From positions 248,001 through 312,000 of the forward strand of contig CAVTLG010000010.1 of NCBI GenBank assembly GCA_963735495.1: DNA of 64,000 bases, in the 5' to 3' direction. A model generated the notes under the pieces. It saw nothing but the letters and a program-made list of their open reading frames with translations, was not told the DNA's origin and did no database searches. This stretch comes from CAVTLG01 sp963735495 (lineage in GTDB: Bacteria > Chloroflexota > Ktedonobacteria > Ktedonobacterales > Ktedonobacteraceae). This document shows, in pieces, positions 1-9,207 of the stretch (the first letter of the stretch is position 1; every line of letters begins with the position of its first letter). Position numbers and translations under genes: made by a program.

Positions 1-749
1 TGACCTTTGGCGGATTGTACCACTCGTAAGGCCGTCGTTTGCAGTAATACCTCGATGCCATCCTCGCGCAGAACTTTTGCGACTGCTTCTGCTATATCAC
101 TATCTTCACGGGACAAGAGCTGTGCTCCACGTTGCACTATTGTGACCTGGCTCCCGAAACGGCGGAACATTTGCCCGAATTCCAGTCCAACATAGCCGCC
201 ACCCAGCACGATCAAGTGCTCTGGCACTGTGTCCAGCTCCATAATGGAGGTTGAGTTAAGAGCTGCCACGCTATCAACGCCCGCGATGGGAGCTTTCGCG
301 GGTCGGTCGCCAGCATTAATGCAGATCGTATCTGCCGTCAGTTGCCGAACTTCGCCGCTATTGAGCCGCACCTCAACCGTTTTTGCCGCGCTGAAATGGG
401 CTTCACCCATCAGCAGATCCACACCCGGCGTGCCTGTTATGCGTTTCTCGCTGCCACCGCGAAAGCTTTCCACTATATCACGTTTGCGCCGCCTGACGAC
501 CGTCATATCTACTGTCACAGGGCCAGTATGCACGCCGTAGTCAGCGGCTCGCTGGGCGAGATAGGCAACTCTGGCGCTGGCAACCATGGTTTTGGTGGGG
601 GTACAACCCTCATTGATGCAGGTCCCACCAACGTGTTCGCGTTCAACGATAGCGGTCTTCCAGCCTGCCTGGGCGAGTGCCGTGGAGAGTGGACCGCCAG
701 CTTGCCCGGAACCAATGATGATAGCGTCATAGTGCGTTGTTGTGCTCAT
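1..749 (-). CDS. FAD/NAD(P)-dependent disulfide oxidoreductase, mercuric reductase/RclA-like (partial)
   Basis: The reverse strand has an open frame from an ATG at 749-747 to the window edge, so the C-terminal half is missing. The first residues carry the FAD dinucleotide fold (GSGQAG, residues 13-18), followed by the redox-active disulfide motif GGTCINEGCTPTK with Cys44 and Cys49. A second nucleotide-binding motif, GGGYVGLEFG, follows for NAD(P). This is the class I pyridine nucleotide-disulfide reductase layout (mercuric reductase, RclA, dihydrolipoamide dehydrogenase). The missing C-terminus holds the dimer-interface active-site His and, in true MerA, a metal-binding Cys pair, so the substrate cannot be settled here. 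No N-terminal HMA metal-binding domain is present, and no mer genes are near. An AGGAG ribosome site lies 7 bases before the ATG. Confidence 0.9.
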   Translation of the reverse strand, partial: MSTTTHYDAIIIGSGQAGGPLSTALAQAGWKTAIVEREHVGGTCINEGCTPTKTMVASARVAYLAQRAADYGVHTGPVTVDMTVVRRRKRDIVESFRGGSEKRITGTPGVDLLMGEAHFSAAKTVEVRLNSGEVRQLTADTICINAGDRPAKAPIAGVDSVAALNSTSIMELDTVPEHLIVLGGGYVGLEFGQMFRRFGSQVTIVQRGAQLLSREDSDIAEAVAKVLREDGIEVLLQTTALRVVQSAKG

Positions 750-769
750 TGCTACTCCTGATATTTTTA

Positions 770-1044
770 TTCCCTACGTAACTATTCAGGTCAGCGAGAG
801 GTGCAGGCCGCGTAGGGACAATCCCTTGCGGTTGTCCAGGGTGGACTCAAGCGGGATGGGCCGCCGCGTTCTTATTCCGCTTGGCAACGATGCTATCGCA
901 TCTACTGCTATGCAGTCAGCCAATCGGATCAGCAGGGACGCCAAGACCTTTTTCCTGCGCCCCACACCGCAGATCGTCTACCAAAAAGGTCTTCGCTCGG
1001 CCCCTACGCGAGGTTACGCCGTACCTGAATAGTTACTTTCCTAC
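770..1044. mobile_element. MITE-like element 1 with 8-bp target duplication
   Basis: A non-coding element at 778-1036 (259 bp) is bounded by perfect 14-bp terminal inverted repeats, GTAACTATTCAGGT at 778-791 and its complement at 1023-1036. The flanks TTCCCTAC (770-777) and TTTCCTAC (1037-1044) match at 7 of 8 bases, as an aged 8-bp target-site duplication would. Inside, a tract near 955-968 and its complement near 979-990 can form a hairpin, and the ends share GCGTAGGGACAATCCCTTG with the copy at 13741-13955. No transposase is encoded, so it would be mobilised in trans. It separates the disulfide reductase from the Nudix gene. Confidence 0.8.
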
Positions 1045-1111
1045 TTCAATTATATGCTACGAGCTCTCTCTTCAATAGAGGCATTGTGAAGTGCTACCAA
1101 GGATACGGCGG

Positions 1112-1567
1112 TCAGTGTTGCGGAAGTCGTTGATCCTCTTCGCTACTACTGAGTTGGTCACGAATGACGGCGTGCTGCTGGTTGAGCAGTGCATCTTCTA
1201 TGCGTTGACGATGCTTGGGCAGGAGATTACGTGGTAGGGCATCAAGCGCAAAGTAGCGGCATGCGCGCGATTCTTCTGTTGCGGTCAAGGTCCCGCCAAG
1301 CTTACGACAACGAAACGTCAGCACCACTTCTTGCTTTTGCGGCTTAGAATAAACCCCCACCAGTTGCTCGACCTCGACTTCCAGGCCTGTCTCCTCGCGT
1401 ACTTCACGGCAGACGGCCTGCTCCACGGTTTCCCCTATCTCCATGCCGCCGCCAGGAAGATTCCACCAATCTATATCGCGCCGATGCGCTAAGAGGACAT
1501 GCCCTTCTTCGAAGAGTAGAGCATAGACGCCAATACGAAAATTCCTTAATGCGGAGAATTCAGTCAT
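1112..1567 (-). CDS. Nudix hydrolase
   Basis: A 151-residue protein with a complete Nudix box (G-x5-E-x7-RE-U-x-EE-x-G-U) at residues 40-62; Glu55, Glu58 and Glu59 are the expected Mg2+ ligands. The family hydrolyses nucleoside diphosphates linked to another group. The fold begins immediately with no extra N-terminal domain, as in small house-cleaning enzymes such as MutT-like proteins. The NLPGGGMEIGE segment fits a nucleotide pyrophosphohydrolase, but the substrate cannot be read from sequence. The start is supported by AGGAGG 9 bases upstream. A TTGACA at 1641-1646 on this strand may be the -35 of its promoter, though the matching -10 is weak. It is transcribed away from the kinase gene that follows. 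Confidence 0.92.
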   Translation of the reverse strand: MTEFSALRNFRIGVYALLFEEGHVLLAHRRDIDWWNLPGGGMEIGETVEQAVCREVREETGLEVEVEQLVGVYSKPQKQEVVLTFRCRKLGGTLTATEESRACRYFALDALPRNLLPKHRQRIEDALLNQQHAVIRDQLSSSEEDQRLPQH

Positions 1568-1844
1568 GTCATGGGCCCTCCTGACCGAGATAATTGTTGT
1601 GCTATTGTGTGCTGATACGGTATGATAGTGATCATTCCTTTGTCAATTATAAGACTGTATGCATAGTACGTCGTGAAAACGCCGGACCTATTGGTAATTT
1701 TGCTAGTGGCATTGCTAACAGGAGAACCTTTTTGTGATATGCTGATTGTGGTGGGGGATGGCGTATATATATAGGGAAACTAGCTAGCAAGTGCGTCTTT
1801 CTGTGCAAGATGCAAAAAACTTTGTGAGAAGCGAGTATTTTTTC

Positions 1845-3512
1845 ATGAAAAATCAGGAGCATCACCTCATCGGAATGCGGCTTGGCACCTGTGTGCTCAA
1901 GCAACTGGTTGGTTCTGGTGGCATGGGGATGGTCTATCTTGCGGAGCAAACTCGTCCGGTTCGTGACGTGGCGGTCAAGGTGCTGCGCTCAGGTCTGGAA
2001 CTGCAATCGATACAAAATCAGGAATTTATCGCACGCTTCCGCCGCGAAGCCAATGTGATTGCGCGCCTTGACCATATTAATATCATGCCTATGTATGAGT
2101 ATGGCGAGCAGGATGGCTATGCCTATCTCGTGATGCCCTATCTAGCGGGTGGTAGTTTACGTGATTTGCTGCTGCAACGTGGCTGCTTTTCTCCACAGGA
2201 AGCGTTGCGCTATATTGAGCAAGCCGCCGCTGCCCTGCAATATGCCCATGAGCATAAAATTGTGCACCGGGATATCAAACCTGGGAACATGCTCTTTCAT
2301 GCTGATGGACGCCTCGTGCTGGTTGACTTTGGCATTGCCCATATTATCCATGATGAGCATGAGCCGGTCGAACTCACGCTCACAAGTTCGGAGCATTTCC
2401 TTGGCTCCGTCGAATATATGGCCCCCGAGATGGTCAAGGGACGTCCTGTCGATCACCGTACGGATATTTATGAACTGGGTATCGTCCTTTTCCAGATGCT
2501 GGCCGGACGTGTGCCTTTTCAAGGTACTGCTCCTCTGATGATTGCCGTGCAGCACCTCGAAGAGCCACCTCCGCACTTGCCGCAATTGAATCCTGCTATT
2601 TCGCCTGCTATCGATGCCGTCGTGCACAAAGCTATTGCCAAGAAGCCAGATGAGCGCTACCAGTCGGCGCGCGAATTTATGCAAGCCTTGCGTGAAGCTG
2701 TGCTGATAGCGGACTCAGCTCCATGGACGCAGTTGTCGAGTTCCAGGCTATCAGCTCCATGGCCGTCTGGTCCCATCAACGCAGCATACAACGATGGGAG
2801 TCTTGCCCCGCCAGTACGTGCAGGGCATGTGACGCCGCGTTTTGCTGCGGCGGAAGTGCCAGTCTCTGAGATGTCCACGCATATGTCGTCAGCAGACTCA
2901 GAAATGCCATCTGTAGCGCCGCACTTGACGCAGGGGCAGGCATTGGTCTCCAACCCGGGTATACAGCCAAAAAAGCGTTCATCCTGGATTGCTGTTATGC
3001 TGACGCTGTGTCTGATCATCGTATTGCTTATCGGCGGATTCCTGGTGTTTGGTTCGCAGATGCTCAACGCTCTCGGGGTGCAAGGGATACAAGGGCATGC
3101 TGCAACTCCAACCGCAGTTGTGGCCAGGACGGCAACAGTAGCAACGACCTCTACAGCTACAGAAACCCCCGCACAACAGGCCGGTGCTGTGGTGCAGGAC
3201 TATTATACTGATATTGATCAGGCCGATTATCATGCTGCATATCAGCTATGGGGCACGAATTACCAGCAGAACAATCCATATACTCAATTCGCGCAAGGCT
3301 TCGCTTCCACTCAATATGATGCCCTGAATATTGGGACCATCACGCAGCTTACCGATGGTACTTACTATGTAGATGTCGCCATTGCGGCTAAGCAGAAGGA
3401 TGGTACGACGAACTACTTCACAGGTAGCTATACAGTTGGTCAGGAGCATGGCTCATTGAAGTTGCTGACCGCCGAGATCCTGGTAGCGCCAACTCCAACG
3501 CCTATCGGCTAA
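1845..3512 (+). CDS. Membrane Ser/Thr protein kinase with extracytoplasmic NTF2-like domain
   Basis: A 555-residue receptor kinase. From the ATG at 1845, the kinase domain has a proper glycine loop (GSGGMG, 23-28), the ATP-binding Lys45, helix-C Glu68, the catalytic HRDIKPGN with Asp143, and DFG at 161-163, so it should be active. A Ser/Pro-rich linker follows, then a single membrane span near residues 380-402 (ending in LLIGGFLVFGS). A Thr-rich stalk leads to a small outer domain of about 110 residues, rich in Tyr, that resembles the NTF2-like/DUF4878 sensor domains found on such kinases. An in-frame GTG at 1791 would add 18 residues; ATG 1845 puts the start just before the kinase fold and is preferred. 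It serves as the in-window standard of an intact kinase, in contrast with the six degenerate ones at 34-48.8 kb. Confidence 0.9.
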   Translation: MKNQEHHLIGMRLGTCVLKQLVGSGGMGMVYLAEQTRPVRDVAVKVLRSGLELQSIQNQEFIARFRREANVIARLDHINIMPMYEYGEQDGYAYLVMPYLAGGSLRDLLLQRGCFSPQEALRYIEQAAAALQYAHEHKIVHRDIKPGNMLFHADGRLVLVDFGIAHIIHDEHEPVELTLTSSEHFLGSVEYMAPEMVKGRPVDHRTDIYELGIVLFQMLAGRVPFQGTAPLMIAVQHLEEPPPHLPQLNPAISPAIDAVVHKAIAKKPDERYQSAREFMQALREAVLIADSAPWTQLSSSRLSAPWPSGPINAAYNDGSLAPPVRAGHVTPRFAAAEVPVSEMSTHMSSADSEMPSVAPHLTQGQALVSNPGIQPKKRSSWIAVMLTLCLIIVLLIGGFLVFGSQMLNALGVQGIQGHAATPTAVVARTATVATTSTATETPAQQAGAVVQDYYTDIDQADYHAAYQLWGTNYQQNNPYTQFAQGFASTQYDALNIGTITQLTDGTYYVDVAIAAKQKDGTTNYFTGSYTVGQEHGSLKLLTAEILVAPTPTPIG

Positions 3513-3530
3513 ATGCTTTTTGCCATGCTC

Positions 3531-5168
3531 TCAGGTCCCGGTTGCCAGTGGAATGCTCTGCTTGAAGTGGAAGAGATTGTCCGCATCATAGGTAGCCTTG
3601 ACTTTCTGCAAGCGCGCCAGGTTGGCACCATAATAGGCCTGCTGCCAATCGGTTAGCTGTGGATCGATGTAATTCTGGTAGGCGGCCCCGCTGACATATG
3701 GGCGCATGCTCTGCCATAGTGTAGTCAGCCAGGAGTGATTCGCTGTAGCGACAGCAGTGGCGGCGGCGGGGTCCCAGCCTGTTGAATACTGAGCAGAGAA
3801 GAGCGCATTGCGGTGCACGAAGGCCGTCGCGTCCGCTGCAACGCGATTGATTGCGCCGCCGTACGCGTCAAGTCCGATGCCAGCACTGCCAGGTGTAGTC
3901 GCAGTCTGACGCTGCGTGATGGCGTTCACGAGTGCGTCGATAGCTTGTGTGGATAATGTACTGCTGTAATAGTCGGATTTGGCATCAGTAATCTCCCGTT
4001 GTACCTGGCCGTTCGGGTCCTGGCCAGGTAGGTGGCATTCACCGATGGTCTTCCCGTAGCAACCCGCCTCGTCTAGCATGGTATCAAGCAACCCTACATC
4101 TGATGCATAATAGTTCGTCGTTGCGACATTAACGCTACTCGTCAGTTGTTGTAACAGTGGACTCAACGCCGTAACGTCTCCCACATAAACGCCACCTACC
4201 TGTATGATTGGATTGGCGCTCTTGTCGCTGTTGGTCAGGAGCAAGCAATTGGACCACAACTCATCCGGTGCTTGTGGTGCCCAATGTTGCCAGGCGTCAA
4301 CCACCGCAGCAGCGCTACTCCATGGCCAGTCGATGGTGAAGAGCGCCAGTGTTGTGACCGGATAGGTACGGAATGTGAACGACGTGACAACGCCAAAGTT
4401 GCCGCCACCACCGCCACGCAATGCCCAATAAAGGTCAGGATCGTGGCTGGCGTCGCAGGTGCGTAGACGACCATCAGCCGTGACGACCTGCGCTGTCAGT
4501 AGATTGTCGCAGGTAAGACCAAACTTGCGACCGAGTACACCGACGCCACCACCCAGCGTGAGACCGGCGATACCGACGGTGGGACAGGAGCCTGCGGGCA
4601 ATGCCCTGCCATATTGCGCGAGCGTATTGTAGACGTCGATTAAGCGAGCACCTGCGCCCACGACAGCGCTTCCTGTAGCCATGTCCACCGTCACTGTATG
4701 CATCCGTGTGACATCCACCACCAGGCCAGTGCTCGTCGAGTAGCCTGCGTAGGAGTGACCTCCGGCGCGTGGCGTGAACGCCAGCCCAAAGCGGCGCACG
4801 AAGGCGAGACAGCTCTGGACGTCGGCAGGCGAGGCACAATAGGCGATGGCCGTCGGTTGTATCGTGTCAAAACGGGGATCGAAGAGTTGGTGCGCCGTCG
4901 CGTATGGTGCACTGCCGGGCAGTACCAGCGATCCTTGCAAGCTTTTAGCTAGCGCTGACCAATCGTTACTGGTGGGTGATGGCGATGGAGTAGGCGACGG
5001 TTGCCTGGTGGAGGTTGGTTGCGCATGACTACCCTGCGCAGGTTGAGCGTGGCAGGCGGCCAGTGCGCCCGGCAGTGCTCCCAGGACGAATGTCAGGAAC
5101 TTCCGACGGTTTAGTTTTTCTGAAGGCGTAGTATCTCCATGCTTGTTTGTATGAGCCATATATGTCAC
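3531..5168 (-). CDS. Tat-exported FAD-linked oxidase, berberine bridge enzyme type
   Basis: A 545-residue secreted flavoenzyme. The N-terminus has a twin-arginine motif (NRRKFLT, Arg21-Arg22), a hydrophobic stretch and a lipobox-like LAAC with Cys39, so it probably folds in the cytoplasm with FAD and is exported by Tat, perhaps as a lipoprotein. The FAD_binding_4 domain has GGHSYAG with His138, and GRKFGLTCDN with Cys220. These are the two residues that attach FAD bicovalently in berberine-bridge-type oxidases. The C-terminal YYGANLARLQKVKATYDADN matches the BBE domain. Such enzymes oxidise sugars or alkaloid-like alcohols using O2. A Pro/Ser/Thr linker (residues 50-68) follows the signal. 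GTG 5168 and ATG 5159 are both possible starts; AAAGGA lies only 4 bases before the GTG. It ends 19 bases from the convergent kinase stop. Confidence 0.9.
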   Translation of the reverse strand: MTYMAHTNKHGDTTPSEKLNRRKFLTFVLGALPGALAACHAQPAQGSHAQPTSTRQPSPTPSPSPTSNDWSALAKSLQGSLVLPGSAPYATAHQLFDPRFDTIQPTAIAYCASPADVQSCLAFVRRFGLAFTPRAGGHSYAGYSTSTGLVVDVTRMHTVTVDMATGSAVVGAGARLIDVYNTLAQYGRALPAGSCPTVGIAGLTLGGGVGVLGRKFGLTCDNLLTAQVVTADGRLRTCDASHDPDLYWALRGGGGGNFGVVTSFTFRTYPVTTLALFTIDWPWSSAAAVVDAWQHWAPQAPDELWSNCLLLTNSDKSANPIIQVGGVYVGDVTALSPLLQQLTSSVNVATTNYYASDVGLLDTMLDEAGCYGKTIGECHLPGQDPNGQVQREITDAKSDYYSSTLSTQAIDALVNAITQRQTATTPGSAGIGLDAYGGAINRVAADATAFVHRNALFSAQYSTGWDPAAATAVATANHSWLTTLWQSMRPYVSGAAYQNYIDPQLTDWQQAYYGANLARLQKVKATYDADNLFHFKQSIPLATGT

Positions 5169-5254
5169 AGAGTCCTTTCTCTGTTGCTTGCTGTAAAGAT
5201 ATTGTGTGCTGTCAACGCCAGGACTAGCGTTAATGAAAGCATAAATCGGTTGAC

Positions 5255-5276
5255 AACCATCTATAAACAGATGGTT
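5255..5276. other. Short perfect hairpin/operator-like palindrome upstream of the oxidase
   Basis: AACCATCT (5255-5262) and AGATGGTT (5269-5276) form a perfect 8-bp inverted repeat with a 6-base loop. It lies about 90 bases upstream of the oxidase start and downstream of the LacI gene. It could be an operator of the oxidase gene or a transcript-end hairpin. It lacks a T run on the reverse strand, so termination of the LacI transcript there is doubtful. Confidence 0.4.
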
Positions 5277-5407
5277 TTAGCGTACTCAATGCAACGACAA
5301 AAGACAACACTTTTTCTGTGAACTATCTCTCATTTTTCTCTCGCCTGTGGAAGTCGTGCATATGCTGGAGCGCATTTTTGTTGTCGGTGTGGAGAGCTCG
5401 TCTGAAA

Positions 5408-6451
5408 TTACGCGAGAGGAGCAGTGCTATCGCGTACAATGATTTTCGTGGGGTAGATCTCAAGTGCTGGCACTTCTGCATGCTTGAGAAGCGCGAGTAA
5501 CTTGGTAGCTCCCGCGCGTCCCAGGTCGCGTAACGCGATATGGACCGTGGTGAGTGCAGGAAAAACGCTGCGCGCCATCGGCAAATCACCGAAGCCACAC
5601 ACCGAAATATCCTCGGGGATACGATAGTGCAGGCGACGTAACCCGATCATCAGGCCAAAGGCAGCTTCATCGTTAGCCGCAAAGATGGCGGTTGGCCGTT
5701 GTGTCGCCGGCATCTGAGCGATGATACGCGCAGCCTGTTCTCCACTGGTATGGGTAAAGTTGCCCGTGATCAGTAAGGATGGATCGATAATGATGCCAGC
5801 CTCAGTGAGAGCCGCCATGTAGCCCTGCAAGCGTATATTCGCGGCTGTGAGGTTAACCGGTCCAGTCACAAAGGCGATACGGCGGTGTCCCAGAGCCATC
5901 AAGTAGGCGGTCATATCTTTGGCCCCTTTGAAGTTATCTATCTGCACCGATGGAGCCTGGATCGTGTGCTGTGAGAGGGTGATGATAGCTGCGCCCCGCT
6001 TCATCATTTGTTGCGCGAGTGCTTCGATCTTTTCTGGATAGCCGGGCTCGCTGAACCCGCTGCCAGCGAAGATGACGCCGTCGGCGCGATAGTCCTGCAA
6101 TGTCTGCAAATAGGAGAGTTCTTTGACTGGATCGCGATCTGTGTTACAGATAATCGTCAGATAGCCATGTTCGTTGGCCACCTCTTCCACACCGCGCGTA
6201 ACCTCTGCGAAGTACGGATCGGCATTGTCTCCCACCATCACGGCGATTAATTTACTCTGTTGCGCTTTCAGGCTGCGGGCAAGCGAATTCGGCGCATAAC
6301 TCAGCTCGCCAGCCGCCTTGAGGACTTTCTGGCGTGTGCTATCACTGACCGGATACGTAGAGCCACTCATCACGCGGCTGGCGGTGGCAATGGATACGCC
6401 TGCTCGTTCCGCCACATCGACGATGGATGGTAATTGAGATTGAGCTGCCAT
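5408..6451 (-). CDS. LacI family transcriptional regulator
   Basis: A 347-residue repressor with a typical LacI helix-turn-helix at about residues 9-32 (IVDVAERAGVSIATASRVMSG), the hinge helix ending in NSLARSLK, and a full periplasmic-binding-protein-like sensor domain (IAVMVGDNADPYF onwards, with TAIFAANDEAAFG near the effector site). Members bind a sugar or nucleoside and release DNA. It is divergent from the Gfo/Idh-DUF993-isomerase operon that starts 404 bases away, so that operon is its most likely target; the oxidase gene downstream is a second candidate. Its own promoter at 6501-6529 contains a palindrome, which suggests autoregulation. Confidence 0.95.
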   Translation of the reverse strand: MAAQSQLPSIVDVAERAGVSIATASRVMSGSTYPVSDSTRQKVLKAAGELSYAPNSLARSLKAQQSKLIAVMVGDNADPYFAEVTRGVEEVANEHGYLTIICNTDRDPVKELSYLQTLQDYRADGVIFAGSGFSEPGYPEKIEALAQQMMKRGAAIITLSQHTIQAPSVQIDNFKGAKDMTAYLMALGHRRIAFVTGPVNLTAANIRLQGYMAALTEAGIIIDPSLLITGNFTHTSGEQAARIIAQMPATQRPTAIFAANDEAAFGLMIGLRRLHYRIPEDISVCGFGDLPMARSVFPALTTVHIALRDLGRAGATKLLALLKHAEVPALEIYPTKIIVRDSTAPLA

Positions 6452-6500
6452 GCTGTGTCTATCTCACCCACTTATGACAATAGTAAATGATTTCTTGCCC

Positions 6501-6529
6501 ACTGTACCAAAGTTTTTGGTCGTTGTCAA
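6501..6529 (-). promoter_or_regulatory. Promoter of the LacI gene with embedded palindrome
   Basis: Reading the reverse strand: TTGACA (6529-6524), a 17-bp spacer, then TACAGT (6506-6501), 50 bp before the LacI start. The spacer contains the perfect inverted repeat ACCAAAGTTTTTGGT (6506-6520), placed where a bound repressor would block RNA polymerase. It is a candidate operator for the LacI protein itself. Confidence 0.7.
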
Positions 6530-6570
6530 TCCTCTTAGAGCGAGATGTATGTCTTCGACGGCAACTTCAA

Positions 6571-6692
6571 TAGTTTTGAGGGGGTCTCCATCCTTGCGGA
6601 GGAAACGTTGGAAAACTGGGTAGGGGCGTCACCTTGCGTGCGCCCAGGGGCGGAGGCAAGCGCCGCCCCTACCCAGTTTCTCCCTCATGGAC
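6571..6692. repeat. Intergenic palindromic repeat, family B, copy A
   Basis: The core is a perfect 15-bp inverted repeat, AACTGGGTAGGGGCG at 6614-6628 and its complement at 6664-6678, around a GC-rich centre containing CACCTTGCGTGCGCCC. Flanking tracts (TCCATCCTTG to the left, TCCCTCATGGA to the right) are shared with copies at 10735, 30765 and 50370. It could fold into a long hairpin. No coding potential is evident. Confidence 0.8.
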
Positions 6693-6715
6693 GCAGTGCC
6701 TTTTGCTGCGAGGTA

Positions 6716-6745
6716 TTGACAACGCGTGCGCATTTTAGTTAGACT
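6716..6745 (+). promoter_or_regulatory. Promoter of the Gfo/Idh-DUF993-isomerase operon
   Basis: TTGACA (6716-6721), an 18-bp spacer and TAGACT (6740-6745) lie 110 bp before the first gene of the operon. Like the divergent LacI promoter, the -35 is followed by ACG (TTGACAACG in both), which could reflect a shared regulator-binding context. Confidence 0.55.
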
Positions 6746-6855
6746 AAGTGCATAGTAAACATTTTCTTTTTGTGCAGGAGTAGTTTTGCTGCTCTACAGC
6801 TCTGTCCTGACAGTTTCTGGCGTGTGTTATCACTATTGGGAAAAGAGAAAAAGAT

Positions 6856-8010
6856 ATGACCATACACACCGTTGGTATCATCATGAATGGGGTGACAGGA
6901 CGCATGGGGACAAATCAGCATCTTGTCCGTTCCATACTGGCAATCCGTGAACAGGGAGGGATTGCTCTGAGCAATGGGGATGTGATTATACCTGATCCCG
7001 TCCTACTTGGGCGCGATGAGGGCAAACTGCGTGCTCTGGCGCAGACGCATCATGTTGGGCGCTGGAGTACCGATCTTGCAGCCTGCCTGGTTGATAGCGC
7101 GAATAGCGTTTATTTCGACGCTCAAACCACGCCTTTGCGCGCGGAGGGTTTGCGTGCTGCGATTGAAGCTGGCAAGCATATCTATTGCGAGAAGCCGATA
7201 GCTCAGGACTTAGCGACGGCCCTGGAACTTGTGCGTCTGGCGCGAATTGCTGGCATAAAGCATGGTGTCGTGCAGGATAAGCTGTTTCTCCCAGGCTTAC
7301 TCAAGCTCAAACAGCTCATCGACGATGGGTTTTTTGGGCGTATCTTATCTCTGCGTGGAGAATTTGGCTACTGGGTGTTTGAGGGTGATGATCAGTTGCC
7401 GCAACGTCCTGCGTGGAACTACAAGCAAGAGGATGGCGGCGGCATTATTATTGACATGTTCTGTCACTGGCGTTACGTACTGGACAATCTCTTTGGACCG
7501 GTGCGCGCCGTTTCCTGTCTGGGAGCAACGCATATTCCTGAGCGCTATGATGAGCATGGTAAGCGTTATACGGTAACAGCCGATGATGCTGCCTACGCTA
7601 CATTTGCCCTGGAGCAGGGCATAATTGCGCAGATCAATTCGTCATGGAGTGTGCGTGTCTATCGCGACGAATTGCTGAGTCTACAAGTGGATGGTACGCA
7701 GGGCAGTGCGGTTGCGGGCCTGCGCGATTGTATCATACAAAGTCGCAGCAATACTCCCAGAGCTATCTGGAATCCCGACCTGCCGAACCCGCTATCATTT
7801 CGCGCGGACTGGCAAGAGGTATCGGAGAACGAAGTGTTTGAAAATGGCTTTAAAATGCAGTGGGAACGTTTTCTTAAGTATATTGTCTGTGATGAGCCAT
7901 TTCCCTGGGGTCTGTTAGAGGGAGCGAAAGGCATTCAGTTGGCACAACTGGCTCTCGCGTCCTGGCAAGAGCGGCGCTGGATGGATGTACCACCACTCGT
8001 GTTGGCATAA
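6856..8010 (+). CDS. Gfo/Idh/MocA family NAD(P)-dependent dehydrogenase
   Basis: A 384-residue sugar or polyol dehydrogenase-like protein. The N-terminal Rossmann domain begins at residue 5 (VGIIMNGVTGRMG) and includes the hallmark CEKP motif (Lys of EKP assists hydride transfer and cofactor binding). The C-terminal alpha/beta domain has the usual GGGIIIDMFCHWRYVLDNLFG segment, whose His is in the position of the family's catalytic His. It opens an operon with the DUF993 and isomerase genes (13 and 19 bases between them), suggesting sequential oxidation and rearrangement of an unusual sugar or cyclitol. The substrate is not known. Regulation by the divergent LacI protein is likely. Confidence 0.92.
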   Translation: MTIHTVGIIMNGVTGRMGTNQHLVRSILAIREQGGIALSNGDVIIPDPVLLGRDEGKLRALAQTHHVGRWSTDLAACLVDSANSVYFDAQTTPLRAEGLRAAIEAGKHIYCEKPIAQDLATALELVRLARIAGIKHGVVQDKLFLPGLLKLKQLIDDGFFGRILSLRGEFGYWVFEGDDQLPQRPAWNYKQEDGGGIIIDMFCHWRYVLDNLFGPVRAVSCLGATHIPERYDEHGKRYTVTADDAAYATFALEQGIIAQINSSWSVRVYRDELLSLQVDGTQGSAVAGLRDCIIQSRSNTPRAIWNPDLPNPLSFRADWQEVSENEVFENGFKMQWERFLKYIVCDEPFPWGLLEGAKGIQLAQLALASWQERRWMDVPPLVLA

Positions 8011-8023
8011 GGAGAGGAATACC

Positions 8024-9188
8024 ATGGCTCTCACATTGCTTTTACCCCGTGCGGACCGTAGCATTGCCCCCTACACGTTGACCGAGACATCGCCATTCCC
8101 GACGACGGCGGCTCCCGCCCAAAAACGCGTGGCGTATGCGGCTGCACACGTTGTGGCAGATCCGCTCGTGAGTACGATGATTGGACCTGCTCACCTTGAT
8201 TGGGATGCAACATTGGCTTATCGACAGTATCTCTGGTCGCTCGGATTTGCTGTCGCGGAGGCCATGGACACCGCGCAGCGTGGTATGGGATTGGGCTGGG
8301 ATACGACGCAGGAACTTATTCGGCGCACGCTGGCAGATGCCAGGCATACTCCCAACGCGCGTATCGCTTGCGGCGCTGGCACGGATCAGTTACCGTTCCC
8401 TTTTACCGGCACTCTGGCTGATGTACAGGCCGCGTACGAGGAGCAGTGCAGCTTTATCGAGGCACAGGGAGGGCAGATCATTTTGATGGCGAGTTCGAGC
8501 ACTCGCGGCCTGCGCAAAGACGCCAGATGACTACATCCGCGTGTATGAGCGCGTACTGACCCAGGTCGCTCGTCCGGTCATTTTACATTGGCTTGGTCTG
8601 ATGTTTGATCCTGCCTTAGCCGGATACTGGGGCGATCACGACCTGGATGCGGCGATGGAGGTCTGTCTGAGCATCATTGAGCGCCATGCGGGGAAGATTG
8701 ATGGCATAAAGCTTTCGTTGCTGGATCATGAGCGAGAAATTGCTCTGCGGCGGCGTCTGCCTGCTGGCGTCCGTATGTATACCGGAGACGATTTTCACTA
8801 CCCGACACTGATAGCTGGCGATGAGGTCGGCTATAGTCACGCACTGCTAGGCATCTTTGACGCCATCGCACCGGCTGCCAGCGCCGCGCTGCACGCGCTT
8901 GACGCTGACGATGCTGTTACCTATCAGGCTATGCTGGCACCAACAGTGGCGTTATCCCGTCACATCTTCCAGCAGCCGGCCTATAGCTATAAAACCGGTA
9001 TTGTCTTTATGGCGTATCTCAATGGTCATCAGGCGCATTTTCGCATGGTAGCGGGGCAAGAAAGTGCTCGTTCTGTGCTTCACCTGAGTGAGCTTTTTAT
9101 CCTGGCCGACCAGGCTGGTCTGCTGCGCTATCCGGCGCTGGCCGTGAAGCGTATGCAGCAGTATCTGGCAGGAGCGGGTATTTCTTAG
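8024..9188 (+). pseudogene. DUF993 (aldolase-like TIM barrel) gene with a one-base frameshift
   Basis: The frame opening at ATG 8024 (ribosome site GGAGAGGA just upstream) ends early at 8530, while the matching C-terminal half continues in another frame to 9188. The proteins join naturally if one T of the TT at 8494-8495 is removed: the text then reads MASRALAACAKTPDDYIRVYERVL-like across the join, giving a 387-residue protein, the usual length of DUF993 proteins (distant relatives of dihydrodipicolinate synthase). The C-terminal half keeps IDGIKLSLLDHEREIALRR, including a Lys in the region of the Schiff-base Lys of the superfamily. The neighbours are intact. It is either a recent pseudogene, a sequencing error, or a rare programmed shift. 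Confidence 0.85.
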
Positions 9189-9207
9189 TTGAAAGGTGGA
9201 ACGTACT

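Noticed and set aside
515..730. A 71-codon reverse frame within the disulfide reductase
   Set aside because: The reductase motifs lie in another frame that stays open to the window edge; this one has no motif or ribosome site.
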